In this document: piece after piece, positions 20,004 to 32,329 of the stretch
Layout of the letters: every line of letters begins with the position of its first letter
Position numbering within the stretch: the stretch's first letter is position 1
DNA from: Anthoceros angustus
Taxonomy: Eukaryota; Streptophyta; Anthocerotopsida; Anthocerotales; Anthocerotaceae
Assembly: GCA_010909165.1 (NCBI GenBank)
Contig: VJWM01000106.1
Coordinates: 558,001-622,000, forward strand
DNA length: 64,000 bases
Direction: 5' to 3'
The notes under the pieces: generated by a model
The model's input: only the letters and a program-made list of their open reading frames with translations
What the model was told of the DNA's origin: nothing
The model's database searches: none
Made by a program: the position numbers and the translations under genes

Positions 20004-23000
20004 TCAGCTCTGGGTGCATTCAAAAGGGTGCGCCCCTCCTTCAATGCCATTCTGCACCCTGAATCGCTGTAGCAGTTCCAAGGGCCTGCAAAATGAGAGA
20101 AAATTATTCGCAGCAGAATTGCATTGCTAGTTACAGTAACAAAGTGCCCCCTGTGTTTTTGAGTCATGTAGCACAAAACTTCGCAATAACACCTAGATTT
20201 CTTGCACTTAAAGGGGAGCTCTCTCTTCAACCCCCTTGCTGGTACAGGTCAGATTGAACACGCCATACCGCGTATCACACAAGCAAAAGCATACGCTATT
20301 TAGGAGAAGCAATACTTCCTATCACAGCAGCCATGCTTTACCTGCAGGCCATGCAAATTGCAAGGTCGCATAAACACGAAAGCACAAGTAGCGTATCCTA
20401 GCGCTACAGGATTGGAGTTGCAAGCGCTCGTCAAAAGGTGCTCAAGCGTTATACAGATATGTCAAGCATTGGGAATGGCAGTGGCAGGAAGAGTACATCA
20501 CCTTCAATAATCTTCTCTCTTTTAACAGGTGATCGGATTTTGTCAAAAGAGGAGAAACCTACTGTGATAGAAATTCATATACCCACAATTCATTGGTGAC
20601 ATTTCTTTGATGGCTATAGGGTGATCTTCCCATGAACTTCCAGGATGACAGTCCATCCCAACTTTGCAATCATTCGCAACAAAGAGGCAGGATCCAGCTC
20701 TCAAGACCTCAGAAAACAAGGAACATGAAAAGACTTCACATTGTTATGCACTTACAACGTTGTCAACTCTCCAGAATGCCTCATTTGCTGCTGATTCTCA
20801 GCCATAAGCTCGGGTACGTCGGCTATCTCTGGACCTGCAACACCACCTGCTACCATGGATGGAACTTCTGCACAAGGAGTCCAAAGCTGCACACAAAAAG
20901 CGAGAAGCTCATAACGTCATCCCCCACTCAACACGGTGAACAGGCAACCTTGTGAATAATCACTCACCTTTATAGTACTGTCGATGCCGCTTGTTGCAAT
21001 TGCACAATCCAATGGATGGGACTGGACACAGTTAACAACTGCACATGCCATACAAGCAAACATCATGTAAAGCAACTTGCAAGTTGAAAATCTTAGAACA
21101 CCCTCCTGAGGGTTTCAAGCAGACTCAGCTCTGCTTACCATGCTCATCCCCTGTAAGCACCTTTACCAGTCTGCCAGTTCGTTTCTGCCAAATAAACCAC
21201 CGCCCATCATCGCTACCACTGCCAATGAATTCTCCTGCCATAAAATGTACAGCTTCCGTCACTGCAGACAAAAGGAAGTTATGGACACTAGCAAAACTCA
21301 AATACCTACCCCGTTCACCGAGGAAGCTTGCCTGCTTTATATCAGTGCCGGTGTTGCAGTGTCCCACATACCGTTGCCGCATGTCAACAACAACTTCCTC
21401 CTGAAACATGTGAATAGAGATGCACATTAGCAATTGGCAGATGAAAACAAGATGTTTACTCTACAGAACACTGCCATGGAAACTGATTTTGTTTCACACA
21501 CCCGCAAAGGAGTGTTGTCCACTACGTCTGTCACTGATGATGGAGTGGAAGTCCTCCTCCTCTGCCTTAATCGCAGATTCACGCTTGGGCCAGCCCGAGC
21601 GCCATTCCAGTCCCTATTTTGATCAACATCGACCGACATCTCAATTTCCATTTCCATCTCCATATCACCTTCTTCGTCGATATCCAGCTCTTCTTTCTCA
21701 ACTTCTGTATTGTCCGTGACACTTTCACTGTCCTCTGAGATGGTTCGAAAGAAACAATCCTTCCTTGGCCGTGATCTGCTTGACCTCCTGTCTGATTTTC
21801 CATCACTCTCCCCATTTTTAGCTTCCTCTGCTGCACCCACCATGCCTGAGCACAGATGGTCATAACATCATTAATGAGCAGGCTATATCAACGAAATAAC
21901 GATGTCACGACCACACACTCTGATGAAAGCATCAGGGTAGGTGCAGCGCAAAAAAGACCGCCAGGCAGTGAAGCTACCAACCTGCTTGCACCTTCGATCG
22001 CAGCTGAGCAACAAGGTCATTCAATCCGGAGTCTGAAGGATCTAGTTGATATGCCCGCAAAGCGAACTCCAACGCCTCAGTTGGTTTTTGAAGCTAGACA
22101 AACAAAAAGTTACCAGTGTGTTAACTCTATGAAAGATGAGCCAAGGATTTTGAAATCATCTGTCAATTATATAAACACACCATGGACAAACTAACCTGGG
22201 CAAATGACTTCGCAAGATTATAATGTGCTATAACGGAATTTGGATTAATAGCACGAGCCTCATTGGAATCTCTTATTGTCATATGAACATCGTTCTTCCA
22301 ACCCCTCTGCAAACATAATGACATTCGCAATGATCCCAGGTCTCATGCCAAATAAGATTCCATCACAAATCAGAGTAGGAAGAAGCCAAACCTTCAGAAA
22401 CGCGGCAGCCCTGAGGCAAAGACAATCATGTCTTAGCCCAGGACCCACAACTGGGCCCCCACCGTCAATAACCTCACTGGTGGCCTCAATTACATAGAGG
22501 CAATTACCAAGCCTCCCCACTTGCATAGCTCGTCGTGCATCTTCAAACAACTCCCAGCACTCCTTGAGCTGCAAGTGGACCAAAATCAGATGTTAAGGGG
22601 CGAGATCCTCACACAACCATATGGAATGGTCATGGATTCCAATTATCCCAGATAGTCTACGTTGCAGATGCTTGGAACCTACAAGCAGCCAAACTGAAGT
22701 CATGCAGAGTCAAGCGTTGACCAATTGCTGAGGGTTCCAAACGACATACCCAGGCAGAGTCTCGCCTTCGGCCCAGTCCAATTACGCCTGGAGCAGCTTC
22801 CCTGGTGCCATTCGAAATTGGCGAAAGCAGAGCCCTTTTTGGTAGATCACTTGCCATATACACCACAGCGTCATGTTGAGCTGCATAGCCACACAGTAGA
22901 TATAAAAGAGGGCAAAAGTCACAGACCGGTCAAAGAATGACTCAAATTGATTGCCAACTCCATAATCATGCCAGATTCAGGTCCTAAAGCACAGGCTTTT

Positions 23001-25147
23001 CTATCTAGCCACATACCACTATTTGCAGCCATGAGATACACGTGCTCCCCACTGTAACTCAACAGAACTTCCTCACCATTGGGACTGAACGTAACATGAG
23101 TCAAATGTAAATTTGATCGACTCTGCCCACATCCCATTACGGGTATTATTTGTAAGATGCAGAGTCACCTTGCTACCCACGTCACAGTTCTCCACAACTG
23201 CAGAACAAGCAGGAATCCTAGGAACTCACATAGTCAGAAAGGTGGGCAGGACAGAAGTAGCACACGCAAGGAGGCGTCTTCGCGTTTTGCCTATCTGAAG
23301 ATGGAGGGAGCAGCATTCGTCGATCATACAACCGAGCAAACGCATCACTGACAAACATAACACCAAAGTGTCTTTAGTATGAAGTGAAGTCATAACCCGG
23401 GGCGCCTCATTGCCTAACCTGCGAAGAACCAAGAATACCAGTACCTGCCTCCAATAAGAAGATGATGAGGTCGGGTTGGACTGACAGCACAAGTTTTGAG
23501 AGCAAGCGGGTGTCTTGGAGCATCCGACAGCGACCTCTTTGCTCCATTTCGAAGATCAAGCTAGCCATCCAGACAGAAGAACAGGCGCATAATGAGAACC
23601 AAATAGAGATCAACTTTACTGTCCCTGAATAGTCAATTACATACAAGAACATTTCGACATTCTTGACTGCTGCTTGGACATGCGTTGCACTCTCTCAAAT
23701 CATGTTGACGAAGAGTAGCATCCTCACTTGCACTCCAGACCACATGTGGATTTCCCTCTTCCACCTGCAGGAAAAATTGAAAAGAGGCATTACAATAAGT
23801 CATTCCGTGCACCTGGATTCATGTGCGATAGCTTAGGGAAAGAACTATAATCACACAGAGACGTACGGCAAGTTTTTTGACTCTCCGTGCATGGCAGCGA
23901 AACAAAGCTGTATCTTTAAAATCAACATTGTCTGTGCCTGGCCGTGCAGAGGAACGCGTGATTCTGTGAACACGAACCTGCAAAAGCAAAATACTTCTGA
24001 ATTCCAGCTTGCACTTTCAAAAATTTTGTCCAACACTTAGAAACTTCTCTTGGGTGTGAAATTGTAGGCTACTAAACAAACAGCTCCGTACCTCATTATC
24101 TCCAGCACCTGAAACAATGACACTATCCCCTGTTTCTGGCATAAACTTTGTGCAAAAAATGTTGGCAGTATGGCCAGTGTGTATGCTGTGCACTAGCTTC
24201 CTGGTTGAGTAGTCCCAAATGTTCACCTGCAAAACCAAGGCTACGTGATCAACATGAGTCCAATAATTAGCACTAAATTTTTCAACGCATCTGCACACCG
24301 GCTACTGGAGGGCATCCTCACCACGGTATCATCCGAGCCTGATAGAAGGAGCGAACCTTTCGCATTCCACGATAGAGCATTCACACAGCCATGGTGACCC
24401 TGAAGCAGCAAGAGAGATGTAAGTTTCTCATAGCGAACCACTGTCACCAGCAACATTCAACCTCTTGCCTATCAGATCCCCTATCTATGAGCTGAATACG
24501 AGCTTTGTTGGTGGTTCAACAGGTAGCATCAACCCATGCGTGCATATCGAGCTTATACCTCCATAACCTTGTCAAGGGCAAGCCGCTGCACCAGAGAGGA
24601 GTGTGTCTGCAAAGCACGCATCGGGTGGCGTTCCAGGAAGGGGAATGGCACCTGTAAGACACAAAATCCCTGAATCAGTCCACGATTCAACTCAGATTTC
24701 ACCCTGGCTTCAAATACTTCAGGACGACAGGACTGAGACTCTCTTGTCATAGAACTGAGATCTGGCACAAGACCCCTAAGAATCGAACTCACACACAAAT
24801 TATGCGCACGAGTCCGTCGGCCACGGGCAGAGGCCTACCCGTACGAACCCAAGTCATCCACACGAGTACTTCGGCCAGCGGCAGAGGCGAACACGATACA
24901 GCTCAATTGAACACGGGGGGACAGAGAAATCTCAAAACAAATTGCGCACGATCACAACCCGGAACCAGGGAAGGAACTAGAGAACTCAGCTTCAACTGAG
25001 CGGCTGCACCGGCAGATCGAACAACCAGTAGAGAGACAGAAAATTGGAGCACCACCACCTCAGAATTGCGCATACCTCGTGGGAGTCCAAGGACCGGCCA
25101 TCCAAAAGGCCGAAGATATTGCCATCCGGAGACCGTAGTTGCCTCAT
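20004..25147 (-). CDS. ASG2: WD40-TPR protein, ASG2/DCAF (WDTC1) family, 19 exons
   Basis: Exons on the minus strand: 25147-25076, 24651-24559, 24399-24322, 24226-24092, 23977-23867, 23764-23645, 23560-23445, 23347-23230, 23122-23017, 22880-22750, 22568-22392, 22306-22196, 22093-21982, 21845-21502, 21400-21310, 21234-21139, 21038-20968, 20886-20756, 20085-20004. All introns are GT..AG, phases agree and the total is 2295 nt (764 residues). N-terminal WD40 repeats (GHHGCVNALSWN, LLSGSDDTV, NIWDYSTRK), with HDLR and YDRR ends resembling DDB1-binding DxR boxes, are followed by a TPR-like region (ECWELFEDARRAM, INPNSVIAHYNLA), an acidic Glu/Asp linker in exon 14, and C-terminal WD40 repeats (GSGSDDGRWFIW, ATSGIDSTIKLW). 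The protein ends HPFECTQS: CTQS is a CaaX-type farnesylation box. Arabidopsis ASG2 is a farnesylated CUL4-DDB1 substrate receptor affecting germination and ABA response; orthology is inferred from order and length. Confidence 0.93.
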
Positions 25148-27359
25148 GAGCAGAAGTTTCGCAAAATCTGGACACACGTTTCCAGCAAGCTAGTGCTACA
25201 AGGCAGCACCATACGGAGGAGCTTGAGCAGAGGCTGCGGTAGGACCCCAATCCATTCCCAATTGTCGATCCGCCTGCTTGAAGATGGAGACAAGAACGCT
25301 TCCAATTCCCGTACCCGGCAAGGCTCCACGTGCAGGCCCGCTGCCACAAGCACGGCAGTGCGAATTTAGCCAAAGAAGGAACAGGACTGCCAGGCTCCGC
25401 CCCTACGCCTGCTCAACCGCCAGCTATGGAAAGGCGGCTCCTAGCCTGACCCCGCCTGCGGATCAGGACCGACATACCCAGCAGCAAAGGGGAATGCATA
25501 CGGCGGGACATTACTGGATAGAATTCTTCACACAAGCGGAATTCCGCAGGTGGAATTGGATGACTTCTTCGGTGCACCTCTGAATCCAGGCTCCCTACAC
25601 GCTCCCAGCACAGCAGTAACCAGCAAGCCGAGGCAGCAAAGCGGAAAGCTTTCCAAGTCCTTCGGCTCTCGCACTAGCCTAGATGTCGGTAACCAGTTTC
25701 TCTGTTCCGCTGTGTGAACACTCTCAAATATATATCTTGTATGTCGTGGCACGTACAGTAATGCCACCTATCTAATATTATATATGATGTAACTCGATTC
25801 TGAATTAAATCCAGAGTCACCATTGTAAACTCTAGCATGTTTTTAACAAAGCAACAACGTTTATAGCAGCCAAATTGGAACACACATTCATAAGAATGCT
25901 GCTGCTGAGAATCCTGTGCTTAGGTCGATACTTAGATGGGGTGTCTAGAGGGAGTGGATGCCATCGGTGCAAATAGCTTATGAACATCATGGTAGAAATT
26001 CCATCCCAGTGCAACTTGCTAGTGAGACTAGACATATTACTATCCACATTTGGATGTAATTGAAGCCTTTAAATTTGCGTAGAGCAACACTTTAGGTGAA
26101 GTAGATTAGAGATGCTCGTTTTTCTTACCTTACTAATAATCTCAAGGGAGAGATGTTAGTCTCGCACTCAATTCAATTTTCATTGCAAGTTGGTGTGATC
26201 TAATTCGATGCTAGTCAAGGAGGTTGGAAGCATTTTCACTGCTTGCGGATGTTATGGGATCTAGTTGCAGCCTAGCTAGTGATTGGCCAAGACTCATGGA
26301 AACCATGTGCTTGAATTTTACTTTAGGACTTGTGTTTAGGACTTATGCGTAGAGACCATCAACAGCTCTGTTGGTGTACAACACGACAAGTGCGTACATG
26401 GTTGGGCCACTCTTTGATTTAGCTCTTTCTATACTCTTGTGTTATTCACTGCTGGTTTGTTCATATTAAAGTAGAACTTGCAAGTCGTCTTCATTAGTAT
26501 CGGGAGGACAAGGGGTCTAAAGCACACTTTAAGACACAATGTCGCAAAACCTACCAGATGGAGCTAAGAATATGTATAAATAGAATTCAAAACATTTTAG
26601 TGTATGGCCTGATTAGCGATAAAAAAACAAAAACTTACAAGTCATTAAATAGTCATTAGAGATTTATTATTCTCACAATGTACGAACCAAAAAAAATTGC
26701 CAAGGTTGGTTGTTGGTATTAATGCAAGGTCGCTAAGCTGGTGAATGCATTGGACGAGCTTTGTATTATGCAGCCTTAAGCTTGTTGCTTTGGGAGGCGG
26801 GCAAGGGCGGACATCTCTTATCTTCATATTTGTCTTTTGACTGAAATTTTTGGGATGTGGATAAAACTTATCCTATCATGAGTTCATCAAACAAAAGGGT
26901 GAACTCGATAACTTCATCAAATAAAGTTGTTGAAATGGATCTCAATTTTATTCCTCTGAAGAAGAAAATAACAGCGGGTGTCTGATGTGCTCAAGGGCCA
27001 ACTCTAAAACTTATTCACTAAGCTGAACCAAATAAAAGAAGCTTTGCACCATGCTCCTTGATATAATTGATGATGTCACCATAAGCCCGTCGACCATAAG
27101 AGTTCTCCAACTTCCAAAGCTTGTTCCTGAAACTTAAATCATTGGGGCCCATACTGATCCGCTGTAATACCAAAGAGAGCCGAGACTGGAGCTTGCGCTT
27201 CTCAAAGTATAGATGTATGTAAACCACCTGCATCCATATGCCATGCACCATTGATGTGTTAGTTCAGCCGAATGAAAATTGAAGACTGCAAATTTAGAAC
27301 TTGCATGGGCGTAACCCTAAATACTTTTGTGGGCGCAGAGTCTAAACCTTGGCTCTTGA
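25148..27359. other. Intergenic upstream of the WD40-TPR gene
   Basis: 25,148-25,700 is GC-richer and probably contains the promoter and 5' UTR of the minus-strand WD40-TPR gene. 25,700-27,359 is AT-rich. A 77-codon minus-strand frame at 27,018-27,251 (with NDLSFRNKLWKLENSYG) looks protein-like but matches nothing I recognise, and it lacks neighbours that would support a gene. Confidence 0.5.
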
Positions 27360-28720
27360 TCAAGCACCCAACTCGGGCCGAGGCGAGGCTGAGTGGACGA
27401 AGTCCAGTTCCAAGGATTGCGGCGGATCCTTAATTACAAGGCTCCAAGCGCGGGAGGTTGAAACAAAGAAGGTGCTGGTTTGCGGTTCCATGGACGAGAC
27501 GAGAACCGCCCACTCATTACCATGACCACCCCGGTGATTCCGGCCGCGAGGGGAAACCATCGGCAAACCAAAGCTCATACACGCTGCCAGGATGGCCGAT
27601 GGTGCGCGTGCTTGCAGATCACCCACCCTACCCCCGCAATAGGATCTGCGGTACCGAGTCTCCCAGGGAGCGTCCCGGTTTAGCTTCCGAATGGAGATGC
27701 CATAAACCAGTCGACTTGTTCCGATGCTTACGCGTGTCCACCTTGTTCGAGAGCAGCATGTAGAACTCCCCACCGTGGCGAAAATCTTGTCGACCCGAGG
27801 TCCTTTGTGCCAAGTCCTCACGTGTACATGTACGATCTCGGGACCAGCTTGAGCCCGATCTCGCTCTAGGTCCGCATGATGGACAATGGCGGTGCCTGCG
27901 AACCCTCCCACTAGTATGCCGTTCGATACCGCAACCCGGCTACCATCAATCAAATGACGCCACGCATCCAAGATAGGTTCCATCACCCATCGCTGAAGTT
28001 CGGACCATCATTAGCGGAGGAGAAGAAACCCAAACTCAAGCAGTTACGAAAATCGGGAGCTCAAGAGCCGGCTCCCATCAATCCGGCTGACTCCACGACA
28101 TCCAGACATCCACCCACATCTTTTGCTAAGCCGGAGCGTCGGCGATCACGGTCCTCCTCCCACTCCTTAGTAAACACGTTCACTACGCAGATGTTGATCA
28201 AAGTGCCATCATGCCCTTCCTCCATCTCCTCAGAACCATCTCCGGATGAGGACGAGCCCATTCTTGACACTCCACCGAATCGTGGCGATTTTGCGGCCGT
28301 ACTTGGGAGGCAAGAAGTTGGCGCGCACCTTGGTGGGCGGGCCATGTCCCATCTGCGTCGTGGCGAGTGCGAGCAACGCCTCGAGCATGCACATGCACAT
28401 ATACTCCACAGCGAATACGGGCTCCTGCAGGTAGCCATCATCCTTAGATCGCTCTCTCGCTGCTCCTCGCACCCGCTTCTTGAAACCAGCATCTGAGGTG
28501 AGCAGTCCATTCCACTTCTTGCTTACTGAGCGGAGGCGGGCCCTGGTGGCAGCTGAGGTGCGTGTCAAAATCTCGCACTCTAAAGGTCGGAGACCTGCAA
28601 TTTGCCCCACAACTCCGGGTCCATGGCGGGGCGGGGCTCTACCACCAGTGCAGAGGAAAAATACAACTCTTTTGAGCAACCATCTGTACATGACAGGCGT
28701 ATGATGGGGCTCGCTCCCGG
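27360..28720 (-). pseudogene. F-box/kelch-like gene, frame-broken
   Basis: On the minus strand a recognisable F-box core (LECEILTRTS..TRARLRSVSKKWNGLL) lies at about 28,590-28,476. The C-terminal part then appears in pieces in other phases: INICVVNVFTKEW near 28,200, VSNGILVGGFAG near 27,930-27,890, and NEWAVLVSS near 27,530-27,500, with a kelch-like flavour. F-box proteins are substrate receptors of SCF ubiquitin ligases. At least three frame changes separate the segments, and the region upstream of the F-box lacks a convincing start. It is a pseudogene, or a gene with assembly indels; it resembles the C-terminal relic at 15.1-15.7 kb. Confidence 0.55.
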
Positions 28721-28804
28721 CCGGGCCTAGTCGAGGTAGTGAATTGCAATGCCTCGGACGGATCGCGCCCATTGACCACATCTCATCGACCATGCTCGCA
28801 CACT

Positions 28805-29201
28805 CATGCAATGCAGTAACATGAATTCTTTTCTTAAATCAAAAGAAGAAGATGATTGCGTCGATGCACATATAGCGGGGTGCATGCATGGTTGGGTGTC
28901 CCAATTCCACAAAAACAAAGCGCTCGCTCATATATAGTTGAATGTAAAGGGCCTCAAGCTCGGTAGAATATTAATCTAGAACATGCACTACCACATCTCA
29001 AATACTCGGCTTGCATGCAATGTAACATGAATTCTTTTCTTAAATCAAAAGAAGAAGATGATTGCGTCGATGCACATATAGCGGGGTGCATGCATGGTTG
29101 GGTGTCCCAATTCCACAAAAAAAAACAAAGCGCTCGCTCATATATAGTTGAATGTAAAGGGCCTCAAGCTCGGTAGAATATTAATCTCGAGAACATGCAC
29201 T
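28805..29201. repeat. Direct repeat pair of about 185 bp
   Basis: 28,805-28,988 and 29,014-29,201 are almost identical, beginning CATGCAATG and ending at AGAACATGCACT. They are separated by 25 bp and differ by a few small indels, such as the A-run near 28,914 / 29,120. Confidence 0.92.
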
Positions 29202-29700
29202 GATGCGATCAAAATACCCCGTACATATATTCTACAAATATATCTGGGCCTTGGTCCTTGGTCCTCGACCCTACGTAGCGTTGAAGCATTCCTTGGTTCT
29301 CGGGATTTTGGGGCAATCACTGTATCGAGAAGGCATGAGTTTTGGCTTATTTGCTCCAGGCCTAACTCAACTGTCTTGCTTTCTCTTTCTAACTCCTTTT
29401 TTGCTCCTTGGGGATGTGAAGTGCAAGAGATGTTAGAACATGAAAGTCCATATATATGCCTGCCTGACACAACGTGTGCTTTGAGTTATTCTACCTTGAG
29501 TTTTGTGGTTTTAGTTGGTTACTCACACCAGATGTTACGTGCAAACAAATAGGGACGATATGCTTGTTTCTTGATATTTGCTTGTGCAATGGAAGGCTAG
29601 GAAACTCATAATGCAATGTTTACCACACAGAGGACGCAAGCAATGTGTTTTGGGTGCAGGAAAGCGAGGACACAAAAACTGGGGGTCACATATTATATGT
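29202..29700. other. Intergenic, no gene seen
   Basis: Unique-looking AT-rich sequence with no recognisable frame or repeat. Confidence 0.4.
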
Positions 29701-29746
29701 AAAACCTAGTGAAGGCGTCGGCCGGCCGGCGCCTTCACTGGGTTTT
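29701..29746. repeat. 46-bp near-perfect palindrome
   Basis: Two 23-bp arms meet at GGCC|GGCC (centre 29,723/29,724). The arms AAAACCTAGTGAAGGCGTC.. and ..GCCTTCACTGGGTTTT pair with two mismatches. The GC-rich core sits in AT-rich surroundings and would form a strong hairpin or cruciform. Confidence 0.9.
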
Positions 29747-29877
29747 GTGGTCGTCATGTGTTCGAAACAGGCCTTCACGTTACCCACTTCCAACCAAAGG
29801 GTTGTGCTTACTCGCAAAACAGCTAAAATGCATATTTTGTGACTGTGTGGGATGTGATAAGTTAGAAGTACACACCG

Positions 29878-30066
29878 TGTTGGTTATGGTTAGCTTAGCT
29901 TAACCCAGCGTGGTCATACCCTCTGGTATCTTGTACCGAAGAGGTACAACTCTCCAAACACAGCTATAAAAGCCCACCACTTGTAATCAATTGTATCAAT
30001 CAGTAAAGCACTAAACTTTGATCATAAATTCACTTCCGCAAAGCACCTCAAACTTGGTATCACAGC
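29878..30066 (+). mobile_element. Copia-type LTR end with primer-binding site
   Basis: Starting at TGTTGGTTATGG (29,878), the stretch has a TATAAAAG box (29,965-29,972) and ends next to TGGTATCACAGC (30,055-30,066), one base off the initiator-tRNA-Met primer site TGGTATCAGAGC used by plant Copia elements. No gag follows, so this is a solo or truncated LTR remnant. The left boundary is approximate. Confidence 0.55.
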
Positions 30067-30652
30067 AAAGTTTGATTACAAGTCCACCATGCATTATGAT
30101 GTGAATCTAGATGTTCTTCTTTTATGCAATGTCTTTCTAATGCCTTTGGTATTTGTTTTATGAAACTATTTAATACTTATTCATAATTTGGTTTATATTC
30201 AACCAAACATATTTTCCTCATAAAATAGTTTGGCTTTTTCTATGATTAACTTTTATATTCATTAAAGTTTCATGGATTATTGCCACTCTCATTTTTCGTC
30301 TTGTTCTTCCAACACTTCTAGCACTCGTATCATTCTTTCTTGCTCAAAACTTTGTTCCTTTATCATTTCATTCAAAGTTACAACATGGCAAGAGACACAA
30401 CCACAAGAGTATTCATGCTAAGAGAAGCGGAAAACTAGAAAGGAGAAGTAGACGAAGTGTGCACCATCGACGATCTTACAATCATTATCGGCTGAATTCT
30501 CCTCTTATCAAAAGTCTAGGAAGTAAGATAGCCTATGTGCTATCTTATTTCTTTCTAGAAATGACTTGATATCATCATCAACAAAAGAAACTTCTAGCCA
30601 ACACAGATCAGCACGACCATGGTCCTCTAGTGGTGAATCTGATGTACTTCGT
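30067..30652. other. Intergenic/retroelement leader, no gene seen
   Basis: AT-rich sequence between two Copia primer-site remnants. It may be leader of the first or flank of the second; no coding signal. Confidence 0.4.
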
Positions 30653-31520
30653 TGTTGTGGAGATATATCGAGTGTTGTTGAGAGGAATAACCTAACCTCG
30701 CTTAAGCTTTGTTTAGTTACGTTAGGGTTGCTATTCCGAAGAGTCACCTAGTAAGTATATAAGAACACGGTTTTGACACTTTTTGTATTCATTCATTTAC
30801 TTTGTTATGTAGAATTCACGTTATGCAATCGAGTTTTTTATCTCCCAAAATAGAAATATGGTATCAGTGCATCCTCAATGCTCTCTGATCTGGCTATGAG
30901 CCATGCCTTTCACGAATAGTCCATCTTCATACGGGCACGAGGAACGAGCCACCAGATCCCGTTTTTTCAGTTGCAAAAAAGGACGTGGAGGCCGCTGCTC
31001 ACAGGGCCGACGAAGTAATTGTTGGGCACAATAGCAATGGGCTATTCGTGAATTAATGCAAAACAAGAGTCGAGATTTAATGAATCGTGGTGACATGAGG
31101 TCAGATAACATCAAATCGTCTCGGGATTTGCAATACGATGCGCGACTAGAGAGAGCTGCTAAGAAGGCTACACATCCTGCGACGACCCCAACCTGCACAA
31201 TTGCTGTTAGTATGTATGACCACTGAGTCCCTGGATCGGTTAGTGGCCCATGTCTTAAACATACAGAACAGTTCGTCCAACATGTCGACTGGTTCAGGAC
31301 AATCGAGCACCACTTCAGGTGCAGTCTTCACTTCTGAGCTAAAGGAAAAGGATCGTTTTCATGGAACTAAGTACCAGGTGTGGCGAGTACGTATGTAGTC
31401 TACCTTGGTAGCACTTGGAGTGTGGCCAGTCATAGAAGGGACTCTGCCGAAGTCTGATCTCGCTGCGTCTCCGACACCCACACATGCAGAAATCTGTCAT
31501 GCCGTGTGATACTAATCTCT
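30653..31520 (+). mobile_element. Copia element remnant: LTR end, primer site, gag start
   Basis: An LTR-like stretch beginning near TGTTGTGG (30,653), with TATATAAG near 30,757, ends at TGGTATCAGTGC (30,859-30,870), a tRNA-Met-type primer site with one change. About 470 bp on, a plus-strand frame (31,282-31,398) reads ELKEKDRFHGTKYQVWRVRM, the Copia gag N-terminus, then stops; gag-like VALGVWPVIEGTLP follows after the stop. Nothing of protease or pol remains, so the element is truncated near 31,520. Confidence 0.65.
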
Positions 31521-32329
31521 GCACTTGGGTTTAGTGTTTGATTAGTATTAATTAACCTAATTACTTATCTTTAAGTAAGTAATTAATATTAATTAATCTA
31601 AGATGCGTATGTTAATTAAGCATTTTTAGTGTTAATTAATCTAAGGTGCTTATGTTAATTAACCATTGATTAGTGTTAATTAAACATGGTTAGCAATAGC
31701 TAAGCGGATAAGCTCAAGTCATATGCTTTGGCATATTCCTTGCATATTATAGTGTATTCTTAGGATATTTGGCATATCTTTGATATAGGATATCTTAGGA
31801 ATATGCCGATCTTGGTCTAGTATATAGACCCTTCCATTGAGACAAGCTCGGATCATAGCTTGTCCTCTAGATATGCAATGCAAGGGTGTTGTGAGGAGGC
31901 CAAAGGTATGACTCAAGGCGATGTGAGGAATTTGCGTGTTGTTCGTGGGGAGAGTGTGTTTGTGCACGACGTCGAGCTACTCCCTCCTGTTACAAGCTAT
32001 GATCTCGTGTGTACAGATAGGCCGTGCTAGGCTTAGTGTGATGCTAAGCGATGCTAGGCCTGCTAGGCGAGATAACGAGTATTTTACTCTTGGCGGATTC
32101 AAGTGGAAGAAGTGGACATCGGCCATTTGATTTCGCTACGCTCATAGTTGTGACACCCCATCCAATCTTGATCCACCCAGATGCCTAAAGTTCTTATGCC
32201 CATCACTCAACTCACAGGCGAGAGAGTGTTGTATGCAATTTAAACATGCATAGATACTTAGAGGTTTCACTAATCACGATCTAAGATAGCGGGGTGTGTT
32301 AACCTTGATTAAGGGTTTGATCTAGCCAC
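31521..32329. other. AT-rich spacer with TTAATTAA clusters
   Basis: TTAATTAA-containing motifs recur at least six times between 31,545 and 31,690 (for example GTGTTAATTAATCTAAG-type units). 31,690-32,329 shows no gene; it may contain the decayed left end of the gypsy element whose gag follows. Confidence 0.5.

Noticed and set aside
27018-27251. 77-codon minus-strand frame
   Set aside because: It looks protein-like but no family is recognised and there is no supporting exon structure; left as part of the intergenic description.
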